From Flavobacteriales bacterium UBA1531 (GTDB taxonomy: Bacteria; Bacteroidota; Bacteroidia; Flavobacteriales_D; Sanyastnellaceae): DNA of 9,211 nt. The DNA lies in the NCBI GenBank assembly GCA_002323795.1, contig DCPZ01000038.1, forward strand, positions 1 to 9,211. Direction: 5' to 3'. The notes beneath the pieces were generated by a model that was not told the origin of the DNA, ran no database searches, and saw nothing but the letters and a program-made list of their open reading frames with translations. The translations under genes were made by a program, and so were the position numbers. Below, piece by piece: positions 1 to 6,857 of the stretch; position 1 is the first letter of the stretch, and each line of letters opens with the position of its first letter.

Positions 1-11
1 ACTACCAGACC
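1..11 (-). tRNA. 5' end of a tRNA, probably tRNA-Asp (partial)
   Basis: Read on the minus strand, the last 11 bases before the window edge are GGTCTGGTAGT. This fits a seven-base acceptor strand (GGTCTGG), then T8 A9 and the start of a D-stem. The same opening is familiar from Bacteroidota tRNA-Asp(GTC) genes. A strong promoter-like site lies about 40 bases upstream, pointing the same way, as expected for a stable RNA gene. Only the first 11 bases are present, so neither the cloverleaf nor the anticodon can be checked. The identity is recognition from memory and could be wrong. Confidence 0.42.
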
Positions 12-48
12 GTTTCACAACAGTGTGCTACTCGTTTGTAGCGGAGCG

Positions 49-80
49 CAAAGATAAGTCATCTGACCCTACTCACGCAA
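49..80 (-). promoter_or_regulatory. Bacteroidota-type promoter for the tRNA at the left edge
   Basis: On the minus strand TATCTTTG (49-56) is a perfect match to the Bacteroidota -7 consensus TAnnTTTG. A TTG (78-80) lies 21 bases upstream, within the spacing reported for Flavobacterium. Transcription would start near 43 and leave a leader of about 30 bases before the tRNA-like start. The rest of 81-192, between this site and the DUF58 stop, shows no open frame of note and no clear terminator. Confidence 0.55.
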
Positions 81-192
81 GGTGAATACGCCACATTGCA
101 AAAAAAGTTTCGAATTCAATGGAGTTCTTCAAATCTTAAGATGCAATCAACGCAGAATCAATCCATTCAATCTGCAAAAAGAATGACCGTTT

Positions 193-1137
193 TCAGAAAC
201 GCGAGGATCGCAGTTTTGCACGTTTCGCCAGGTATGCCGACAAAACCGGATATACCCCCGCTGCAATGTCCACGTCGACCCAGTCAACGCGGTACTGGGC
301 ACAACGCACTTCCAATTCTTTACGCAGAGACGCCATGCGCTCCGTGTACGTTTTGCGCACCTGCGACGGGTGCAAACGCACTTCCTCACCAGATTCCAAG
401 TCGCGAAAAATCGTTGGGCGGTCCTCAAATTCGAAATCCACTTCGGTAGCCTTGTCCAGAACATGGAAGACAACAACCTCGTGCTTGTTGTGCCGCAGGT
501 GCTGCAACGCCGCCATCATTTCATCAACGTCACCTCCTCGATCCAACAGGTCGCTGAATACAACCACTAGAGACCGACGAGGGCTCGCTTCTGCAATTTG
601 ATGCAAAGCCCCAACCGCTCCCGTCGCAGATCTTCGATCATTGGACTCATCGAGCAACGACTCCAGCTCCTGATAAATGGCACGCAAGTGAGCATTTGAC
701 GCCTTGGCCGGGATATGCGTTTCCAAAAACTCTCCGAAAAGGCTCAAACCAACGGCATCGCGCTGACGACGAAACAACTCGATGAGCGCTGCACTGCTGT
801 GCACTGCGTACTTCAGCTTATTCATATCGAAACCGTTGGGGTCAACTTCACCCGGATACCACATCGATCCGCTGCAATCGACCACCAACTGGCATCGCAA
901 GTTTGTTTCCTCCTCGTATCGTTTGACAAATAGCTTGTCGGTCCGGCCATATAACTTCCAATCGATGTGACGGGTAGATTCACCCGGATTGTATAAGCGA
1001 TGCTCGGCGAATTCCACCGAAAATCCGTGGAACGGACTACGATGCAATCCGGTGATAAAACCCTCCACCGCTTGACGTGCCAAAAACTCGAGGCGGCCAA
1101 ACCGCTGAAGCAAAGAAGGATCTACAGATGCGGGCAT
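193..1137 (-). CDS. DUF58 domain protein with vWA-like fold
   Basis: The 314-residue protein belongs to the DUF58 family. It carries the family signature around residues 55-78 (HIDWKLYGRTDKLFVKRYEEE) and then a von Willebrand A-like fold. The metal-site motif DCSGS (D87, S89, S91) is intact, and a second acidic stretch, FSDLLD (194-199), follows a beta strand. No signal peptide or membrane segment is visible, so it is probably cytoplasmic. DUF58 proteins usually sit beside MoxR AAA+ ATPases and Bat proteins and are thought to act with them in protein-complex assembly or metal insertion; the biochemical role is not settled. Here the neighbours are thioredoxin upstream and a tRNA downstream, with no moxR in view. 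No Shine-Dalgarno precedes the ATG, which is usual for this phylum. Family assignment is firm; function is open. Confidence 0.9.
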   Translation of the reverse strand: MPASVDPSLLQRFGRLEFLARQAVEGFITGLHRSPFHGFSVEFAEHRLYNPGESTRHIDWKLYGRTDKLFVKRYEEETNLRCQLVVDCSGSMWYPGEVDPNGFDMNKLKYAVHSSAALIELFRRQRDAVGLSLFGEFLETHIPAKASNAHLRAIYQELESLLDESNDRRSATGAVGALHQIAEASPRRSLVVVFSDLLDRGGDVDEMMAALQHLRHNKHEVVVFHVLDKATEVDFEFEDRPTIFRDLESGEEVRLHPSQVRKTYTERMASLRKELEVRCAQYRVDWVDVDIAAGVYPVLSAYLAKRAKLRSSRF

Positions 1138-1162
1138 GACATAAAGTTAGGGCGATTGAAAC

Positions 1163-1194
1163 AAAAAATCCCCACCAAAATGGCAGGGACTTTT
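1163..1194 (-). terminator. hairpin terminator after trxA, possibly bidirectional
   Basis: On the minus strand a stem TCCCTGCCA / TGGTGGGGA (seven of nine pairs, loop TTT; 1169-1189) is followed at once by six T residues (1163-1168). It lies about 80 bases past the trxA stop and about 25 bases before the DUF58 start. A TTTT on the plus-strand side (1191-1194) makes it look usable in both directions. A second small hairpin, AATGC/GCATT, lies at 1204-1219. If it is efficient, DUF58 would need a promoter in the short remaining leader, and I see no good one there; partial readthrough is an alternative. Confidence 0.5.
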
Positions 1195-1270
1195 ATCGTT
1201 GTGAATGCAGTGAAGCATTGCGCAAACCACGGAACTTCTTTGAAATCACGTGAAGCACAATCCCAGAGGC

Positions 1271-1588
1271 CTACATCAACGCCTCAAGCTTTTCGACCAG
1301 AACGTTCTTGGGAACAGCACCAACACTTTTGTCCACGACCTCACCTCCTTTCAGAAACAAGATGGTCGGAATGTTACGCACGCCATATTTCATACTGATG
1401 TCTCCATGTTGGTCGACGTTGACCTTTCCCACAACGGCGCGGCCGTCGTAATCATTGGCAAGTTCCTCAATGACAGGTCCCACCATGCGGCAAGGTCCAC
1501 ACCATTCGGCCCAGAAATCAACAATGACAGGCTTATCGCTTTTCAACGCCATGTCATCGAAGTTATCGTTGGTAAATTCTACAGCCAT
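1271..1588 (-). CDS. trxA: thioredoxin
   Basis: This is a 105-residue cytoplasmic thioredoxin of normal length. The redox motif WCGPC lies near residues 29-33 in the context VDFWAEWCGPCRM, and the conserved cis-proline stretch NIPTILFLKGG comes later. It would reduce protein disulfides using electrons from thioredoxin reductase and serve as donor for enzymes such as ribonucleotide reductase and peroxiredoxins. There is no signal peptide, so this is not one of the periplasmic TlpA/ResA-type proteins. The start at 1588 gives the standard N-terminus (MAVEFTNDNFDD). It lies 160 bases downstream of dnaE, but a terminator-like site and a good -7 element between them suggest independent transcription. 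Symbol assigned by family; paralogues elsewhere are likely. Confidence 0.96.
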   Translation of the reverse strand: MAVEFTNDNFDDMALKSDKPVIVDFWAEWCGPCRMVGPVIEELANDYDGRAVVGKVNVDQHGDISMKYGVRNIPTILFLKGGEVVDKSVGAVPKNVLVEKLEALM

Positions 1589-1607
1589 ATCTCAATCGTT
1601 TTTGAAT

Positions 1608-1620
1608 GCGCGCATCGCGC
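1608..1620 (-). other. GC-rich hairpin in the trxA leader
   Basis: On the minus strand GCGCG-ATG-CGCGC forms a perfect five-pair all-GC stem with a three-base loop, ending 19 bases before the trxA start. It lies within the predicted 5' leader, between the -7 element and the ATG. It may affect mRNA stability or ribosome access. The overlapping ten-base palindrome ATGCGCGCAT (1606-1615) could equally be a protein-binding site. Function is unknown. Confidence 0.3.
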
Positions 1621-1636
1621 GTCATGAATTTAGAGT

Positions 1637-1644
1637 CAAAGGTA
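1637..1644 (-). promoter_or_regulatory. -7 element of a trxA promoter
   Basis: TACCTTTG on the minus strand matches the Bacteroidota -7 consensus TAnnTTTG exactly. Transcription would start near 1630 and give a leader of about 40 bases. The upstream element is poor: no TTTG lies at 19 bases, and the nearest suitable TTG lies about 26 bases away. The call rests on the -7 box and on its position in front of trxA. Confidence 0.42.
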
Positions 1645-1730
1645 AAGGCGCAACCGCTCTCTTTCACCCTTCCAACGCCCTCAAGAAGTTCCTTTTTTCC
1701 ACCTTTTTTGCAAAGTTTGGTTTAAAAGTG

Positions 1731-1746
1731 AAAAACGAGGCCCTCG
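1731..1746 (-). terminator. candidate terminator right after dnaE
   Basis: Starting three bases past the dnaE stop codon, the minus strand reads CGAG-GGC-CTCG and then TTTTT. The stem has only four pairs, so it is weak for an intrinsic terminator, but position and T-run are right. An alternative pairing of CGAGG inside the last codons with the same CCTCG is possible. Confidence 0.35.
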
Positions 1747-1748
1747 GG

Positions 1749-4700
1749 TCACCTCGCCATTTCCAATCGGTACTTCACCCCACCTTCAACAACCAATTCT
1801 TCCAGAGCTTCCACAAAGCCCTCGTTGAGCTCCACCTTTCGGGTCCGACTGGGCATTTCCAGTGCTGAGCCTGCATCGTGCATTTCAAAGGTGAGTCCGA
1901 CTTGACCCGGATGCTCTTCCACCAATTTTCCCAAGTGATCCAATCGATTTTTATCCAGTGCTGCAATGTCGATTTGCAAGCGCAACCGAGCAATGAACTT
2001 CTCGCGCACATCAGCTAACAATTCGATGTATCGCACCTTGAATTCCACATCATTGGGGTCGTCACGGAAACGCCGTTGTTCAACTGACCCTTTGAGAAAC
2101 AAGAACCAACCTTCGACCAAGTAATCCTTGAATTTGACGTAATCCTCACCAAACAGCATGAACCGCTGGCTTCCGCGATAGTCCTCGACAGTCACACTCC
2201 CAAACGGCTTGCCTGCCTTCGAAATCCGGTGCTCACATTCCACGACCCTTGCAGCAAATCGCAGCTCTCTGCCGCGCCATTTCAACGCATCGTCCAATAC
2301 TTCCAATCCTTCCTTTGGACTGCAGAGGTGCTTGATTTCAAATCGGAACTTATCCAAGGGATGACCTGAAATGTAAACCCCAATGATTTCGCGTTCTCGC
2401 GTCAAGAGATCCATTTGATCCCAAGGATCGCAGACAGGAATCATAGGCTCTGGCATTTCCATTTCTTCCATGCCCCCGAATAGTGAAGCCTGCGAGCTAT
2501 TTTCATCCTCTTGGTGACCTGCGCCATAACGCGCTGCAAGTTCAATCAACGTTCGTCCCTTCTCGTCTATGGCAAAATATTGAGCGCGGTGTAGCCCTTC
2601 AAAACTGTCAAAACCGCCCCCCAAAGCCAACGCTTCAAACACACGTTTATTCACGTCCTTCGGAGAAACCCGACGCGCAAAATCAAACAACCCTTTGTAA
2701 GCACCCGAGCCATCTTCGCGCCCTGCGATGATAGCTTCCACCGCTCCTTCGCCCACGCCGCGCATGGCTCCTAATCCGAACCGGATGGCGCCCCCCGAAT
2801 TGACACGAAATTTAAACAGCGACTCATTCACATCAGGACCCAAGACAGGAATGCCACGGTGCCGTGCTTCCTCCATAAACAATGTGACTTGCTTGATGTC
2901 GCTCATGTTGTTGGACAGCACTGCTGCCATATACTCCGCTGGGAAATTCGCCTTCAGATATGCTGTTTGATATGCGACCCAGGCATAACACGTTGAATGT
3001 GACTTGTTGAAAGCATATGCCGCAAACGCTTCCCAGTCCTTCCAAATCTTCTCAAGTTTCACGATGTCATGCCCACGCTCTTTTCCTTGAGAGAGAAATT
3101 GCGGTTTCATCTTGGCGATGAGGTCTGCCTTTTTCTTTCCCATGGCCTTTCGCAGCGTATCCGCTTCGCCCTTGGTAAATCCTGCCAACTTTTGCGACAG
3201 CAGCATGACCTGCTCCTGGTAGACCGTGATTCCATATGTCTCCTCCAAATACTCTTTGCAAGCATCAACGTCATAGGTGATTTCTTCTGTGCCGTGCTTT
3301 CGGCGAATGAAGGAAGGAATATACTCCAGCGGGCCAGGACGGTACAATGCGTTCATCGCAATGAGATCACCAAAAACTGTTGGCTTAAGCTCCTTCAAGT
3401 ACTTCTGCATGCCGGCCGATTCGTACTGGAAAATGCCGATTGTTTCGCCTCGTTGGAAAAGTTCGTAGGTTTTGACGTCGTCAAGCGGAAACGCGTCTGG
3501 GTCTAAGTCCAAATCGTGTCGGTCCTTGACATTGCGCACGGCATCCTTGATGATGGTCAACGTCTTCAAACCCAAGAAGTCCATTTTGAGGAGCCCCGCA
3601 TCTTCCGCCACGGCATTATCGAATTGCGTGCATGCCATGTCGCTGTCCTTGGCTACAGCCACAGGCACGTAATTGGTAATGTCCGATGGTGTTATGATCA
3701 CACCGCAGGCGTGGATTCCGGTGTTGCGCAAGCTACCTTCTAGCACCTGAGCGGTTCGGAGCGTCTGACCTTCCAAGGAGGCTTTCTTGGCGAGGTCCTT
3801 GATCATGTTGACTTGCTGCAAACCTTCTGCGCCTCGCAGCTTTTCTTTCAACGTTTTATCGTCGAGTGAAAATAGCTTTTTCAAACTGATGTCTGGCATC
3901 AGTTTGGCAATGCGATCGGCCTCAGCCAACGGCAATTCGAGCACACGAGCTGTGTCCCGGATCGAACTCTTCGCTGCCATGGAGCCGTACGTGATAATTT
4001 GCGCGACCTGATTTGCCCCATACTTGTCAATCACGTAATCGATGACCTTGCCTCGTCCTTCGTCATCGAAATCAATATCAATATCAGGCAAACTCACACG
4101 GTCCGGATTGAGAAAACGCTCGAATAGCAAATCGTATTGGATGGGATCGACGTTCGTGATTCCCACACAATACGCGACGGCAGAGCCCGCTGCAGAGCCA
4201 CGCCCTGGTCCCACGCTCACACCCATCTCACGGGCTGCAGTGGTAAAATCCTGAACTATCAAAAAATAACCCGGGTATCCCGTGCGCTCGATGGTTTCGA
4301 GTTCGAAATCCAAACGCTGTCGGATCTCCTCTGTAATTTCGGGATAACGCTTGGCAGCTCCTTCATAGGTGAGGTGTCGCAGGAACGCATTTTCTCCTCT
4401 TTTGCCACCGTCGTTGGCATCTTCCTCACGCACAAATTCTGTCGGAATGTCAAAGGCCGGAAGCAAAACATCTCTCTCCAGCACATATGATTCACAACTA
4501 TCGGCTATAGCCTGAGTATTGGCAAGACCGTCTGGCAAGTCAGCAAAGAGCTTGCGCATCTCCGATGGCGATTTCAAATACCATTCCTCATTGGGCATGC
4601 CAAATCGAAACTCCCTCCCACGCTTTCCAATGTAACGTTTGGGCTTGCTCACATTTTGAGCATCCTTGACGCAGAGCAAAATATCATGCGCGTCTGCTTG

Positions 4701-6050
4701 CTTCTTTTCGGTATAGTAGCAATTGTTGGCTGCGATGTATTTGACGCCATGTTTGGCGCAAAATCGCAGTAAAACCTCATTAACGACTTGTTCTTCTTCA
4801 AGTCCGTGGCGATTGATTTCCGCATAAAAGTTCTTACCCAACGCTTCCTTCCACCACACAAATGCTTCCTCTGCTTGTTGCTCCCCGACATTCAGAATCA
4901 AAGACGGCACCTCTCCAAACAATCCACCAGTCGTGGCGATGATGTTTTTGGCATGAACGGCAATCAATTCTTTGTCAATGCGCGGGACGTAGTAAAATCC
5001 GTCGGTATAAGCCTTTGAGCTCAGTTTGGTGAGCTCATGATAACCGTCTTTGTTTTTGGCCAATAAAACGGTCGGGTAACCGTCGTCCTTGACACTGCGG
5101 TTCTCGTGATCTCTGCAGACATTGAGTTCTGCACCAATGATGGCTTTGATGCCATTTTTGTTCGCTTCACGAACAAATTGAAAGGCTCCCATCATATTTC
5201 CATGATCAGAAATCGCCAAAGCATTCATTCCAAGGTCCGCAGCTTGCTTGGTCAATTCAGCCACGCTGCTCACGGCCTGCAGAATGCTAAACTTACTGTG
5301 GGTGTGCAAATGGACTACAGGAACAGCGTCTGATACAGCCGCCGTTGACTTCAACTCCATGGGAGAGGCAGCAGCAGGCGCTTTCTTCGCTTCAGCGACT
5401 ACGAAATTTGCTGCTTCCAATTTAGGAGCTTCGTACGCGATGCCATCGGGATCAGTCAACTCAGGCCTTTGGATGATACGTAAGCGGCAAAGTTCAAAGA
5501 AGCACTTAGCTGTAGCGTCGACATCGTAGGCCGCATCGTGAGCCTCTCCAAATCCTTCCCCAAATAGCTTTTGATGCAACTCAGTAAGCGTGGGCCATTT
5601 GAACTGACCTCCTCGTCCTCCGGGAATTGCGCAATAATCGGTCGCTTCATTTTTCGAGTCAATGACCGGTTTGTCCGTCAGTTTCTCAATTGGCTCCTGG
5701 AGGCGGTGGTATTCCGCTCCCACTATGTTGACATCGAACTCAATGTTGTGGCCCATGACGTAAGACGCACGGGAAAGATCTTGATCAAAGGCGGCAAGGG
5801 CATCACTGAGAAGCACACCGTCTTTTTGCGCACGTTCTGTCGTTATGCCATGAATTTTGGCCGAGGTAAAGGGAATCGTAAATCCATCGGGACGGATGAT
5901 GTGATTGCCTCTGGAAATCAGGCTTCCATCTGCGTCATGAAGTTGCCACGCCAATTGCACCAAACGCGGCCAATTGTCGCTGTCTGTCAATGGCGCCTTC
6001 CAATCGCGGGGAAGTCCCGTGGTCTCGGTGTCGTAGATTAAAAACATCAT
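1749..6050 (-). CDS. dnaE: DNA polymerase III alpha subunit with fused N-terminal DEDDh exonuclease
   Basis: This is the replicative polymerase, 1433 residues against about 1160 for E. coli DnaE. The extra length is an N-terminal DnaQ-like exonuclease (about 1-190) with ExoI D7-T-E9, ExoII HNIEFD (101-106) and ExoIII H171 and D176, so all DEDDh residues are present. A linker rich in A and K (210-243) leads to the PHP domain (about 245-460). The polymerase core has GPGRGSAAGS (614-623), LPDIDIDF (catalytic D656 and D658) and LLKMDFLGLKT (third catalytic D824). Helix-hairpin-helix, OB-fold (about 1262-1345) and C-terminal domains follow. A beta-clamp motif, QASLF (1187-1191), sits in a charged linker at the usual position before the OB fold. 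By comparison from memory with active PHP domains, several metal ligands look lost: Q258, G376, N443 and Y445 stand where D, C, D and H are usual, and P326 may replace another H. Proofreading is therefore probably done by the fused exonuclease. Two adjacent Met codons (6045-6050) leave the exact start open by one codon. No Shine-Dalgarno is seen. Confidence 0.97.
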   Translation of the reverse strand: MMFLIYDTETTGLPRDWKAPLTDSDNWPRLVQLAWQLHDADGSLISRGNHIIRPDGFTIPFTSAKIHGITTERAQKDGVLLSDALAAFDQDLSRASYVMGHNIEFDVNIVGAEYHRLQEPIEKLTDKPVIDSKNEATDYCAIPGGRGGQFKWPTLTELHQKLFGEGFGEAHDAAYDVDATAKCFFELCRLRIIQRPELTDPDGIAYEAPKLEAANFVVAEAKKAPAAASPMELKSTAAVSDAVPVVHLHTHSKFSILQAVSSVAELTKQAADLGMNALAISDHGNMMGAFQFVREANKNGIKAIIGAELNVCRDHENRSVKDDGYPTVLLAKNKDGYHELTKLSSKAYTDGFYYVPRIDKELIAVHAKNIIATTGGLFGEVPSLILNVGEQQAEEAFVWWKEALGKNFYAEINRHGLEEEQVVNEVLLRFCAKHGVKYIAANNCYYTEKKQADAHDILLCVKDAQNVSKPKRYIGKRGREFRFGMPNEEWYLKSPSEMRKLFADLPDGLANTQAIADSCESYVLERDVLLPAFDIPTEFVREEDANDGGKRGENAFLRHLTYEGAAKRYPEITEEIRQRLDFELETIERTGYPGYFLIVQDFTTAAREMGVSVGPGRGSAAGSAVAYCVGITNVDPIQYDLLFERFLNPDRVSLPDIDIDFDDEGRGKVIDYVIDKYGANQVAQIITYGSMAAKSSIRDTARVLELPLAEADRIAKLMPDISLKKLFSLDDKTLKEKLRGAEGLQQVNMIKDLAKKASLEGQTLRTAQVLEGSLRNTGIHACGVIITPSDITNYVPVAVAKDSDMACTQFDNAVAEDAGLLKMDFLGLKTLTIIKDAVRNVKDRHDLDLDPDAFPLDDVKTYELFQRGETIGIFQYESAGMQKYLKELKPTVFGDLIAMNALYRPGPLEYIPSFIRRKHGTEEITYDVDACKEYLEETYGITVYQEQVMLLSQKLAGFTKGEADTLRKAMGKKKADLIAKMKPQFLSQGKERGHDIVKLEKIWKDWEAFAAYAFNKSHSTCYAWVAYQTAYLKANFPAEYMAAVLSNNMSDIKQVTLFMEEARHRGIPVLGPDVNESLFKFRVNSGGAIRFGLGAMRGVGEGAVEAIIAGREDGSGAYKGLFDFARRVSPKDVNKRVFEALALGGGFDSFEGLHRAQYFAIDEKGRTLIELAARYGAGHQEDENSSQASLFGGMEEMEMPEPMIPVCDPWDQMDLLTREREIIGVYISGHPLDKFRFEIKHLCSPKEGLEVLDDALKWRGRELRFAARVVECEHRISKAGKPFGSVTVEDYRGSQRFMLFGEDYVKFKDYLVEGWFLFLKGSVEQRRFRDDPNDVEFKVRYIELLADVREKFIARLRLQIDIAALDKNRLDHLGKLVEEHPGQVGLTFEMHDAGSALEMPSRTRKVELNEGFVEALEELVVEGGVKYRLEMAR

Positions 6051-6107
6051 CCGAAACTACGGGCAACTGTTTGCTTTCAAAGCTTTTTATCGCCGTCAGT
6101 TATTCAC

Positions 6108-6138
6108 GCGTTATACCCAAGAAAATGCACACGCCAAA
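6108..6138 (-). promoter_or_regulatory. candidate dnaE promoter
   Basis: In the 102-base gap before dnaE the minus strand has TTTG (6135-6138), a spacer of exactly 19 bases and TATAACGC (6108-6115). The -33 element and spacing fit the Bacteroidota pattern. The -7 box has the TA but not the TTTG half. Transcription would start near 6101 and give a leader of about 50 bases. A competing -7-like box, AAGCTTTG, lies nearer the gene but lacks an upstream partner. No clear terminator for the upstream operon is visible here, so readthrough into dnaE is possible. Confidence 0.35.
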
Positions 6139-6152
6139 CACATGTCCAATCC

Positions 6153-6854
6153 TCATTCTATATCACCATCAAACGGGCGAATGACCAATTCCTCCAACAC
6201 CGCTTCCTGCGGCAATTGCCACGCTGCAAACATCATGTCCGCCACATGCGATGCATCGAGCAATCGTTCTTTTGGAAATTGGGCACCCTCCCAAGAATTT
6301 GACCATGTTGGACCGGGCATTACAGACGTAACTCGCACACCTCGTGGTCGCATTTCATGGCGCAGCGCTTCGATCATTGCGCCCTGTGCCTGCTTCGAGA
6401 TGCTGTATCCGGGCTTGCCCAAAAACAACTTTCTCGCCGCCACTGATGACATTTCAAAGATGTATCCGCCACGCTGAAAACAACCATCTAATTTATTAAG
6501 CAATTTGCAGTGAGACAATACATTAAGATTCATCATATAACTTAAATTACAACTGCTTTCACCCACCAAAGTGCCTGGCAAAAACACCCCAGCATTGTTC
6601 ACCAACAGATCCAACTTTGGAGTTGATTCTTTGACCCCAGTGGCCAATGCTTCAACTCCATGATCTGTCGTAAGATCCACGGTGTGCAGGTGAATCGTCA
6701 AGCCTTCACGCTGCAGCAATCGCGCTGCTTTCTGTAGTCCATCCTTGCCCCTTGCTGCGAGGTGCAATTCACTGACCATGGGCGCGAATCGTTTCGCTAC
6801 TTCGAGTCCTATGCCTTTGGAGGCTCCTGTGATCAAGGCTGAAATTGACTTCAT
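6153..6854 (-). CDS. short-chain dehydrogenase/reductase, possible pterin reductase
   Basis: This is a 233-residue classical SDR with a Rossmann fold. It shows the cofactor glycine motif TGASKGIG (9-16), NNAG (86-89), catalytic S137 and the YxxxK pair Y150/K154. No membrane or signal segment is seen. It would catalyse an NAD(P)(H)-dependent ketone/alcohol or C=N reduction. It follows the FolB-cupin gene by three bases, so it belongs to the same transcript. In E. coli the SDR FolM reduces dihydromonapterin after FolX, and sepiapterin reductase is also an SDR, so a pterin substrate is attractive here. The end of the protein (EELVIRPFDGDIE) resembles what I recall of Chlorobium sepiapterin reductase, but similar tails occur in other SDRs. 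The glycine motif is the common type, not the arginine-containing form of FolM/PTR1. SDR membership is certain; the substrate is inferred from context. Confidence 0.9.
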   Translation of the reverse strand: MKSISALITGASKGIGLEVAKRFAPMVSELHLAARGKDGLQKAARLLQREGLTIHLHTVDLTTDHGVEALATGVKESTPKLDLLVNNAGVFLPGTLVGESSCNLSYMMNLNVLSHCKLLNKLDGCFQRGGYIFEMSSVAARKLFLGKPGYSISKQAQGAMIEALRHEMRPRGVRVTSVMPGPTWSNSWEGAQFPKERLLDASHVADMMFAAWQLPQEAVLEELVIRPFDGDIE

Positions 6855-6857
6855 GAC

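Noticed and set aside
152..175. Inverted repeat GCAGA ... TCTGC just past the DUF58 stop
   Set aside because: The arms are five bases with scattered inner pairs, and the T-run lies on the wrong side for a terminator of the minus-strand gene.
147..476. Open frame of 109 codons on the minus strand inside and beyond the DUF58 gene
   Set aside because: It is an out-of-frame shadow of DUF58 coding sequence with low-complexity C/R/W composition and no domain.
5571..6041. Open frame of 156 codons on the plus strand opposite the DnaE exonuclease domain
   Set aside because: The opposite strand carries intact DEDDh motifs; this frame has no domain and fits a shadow ORF.
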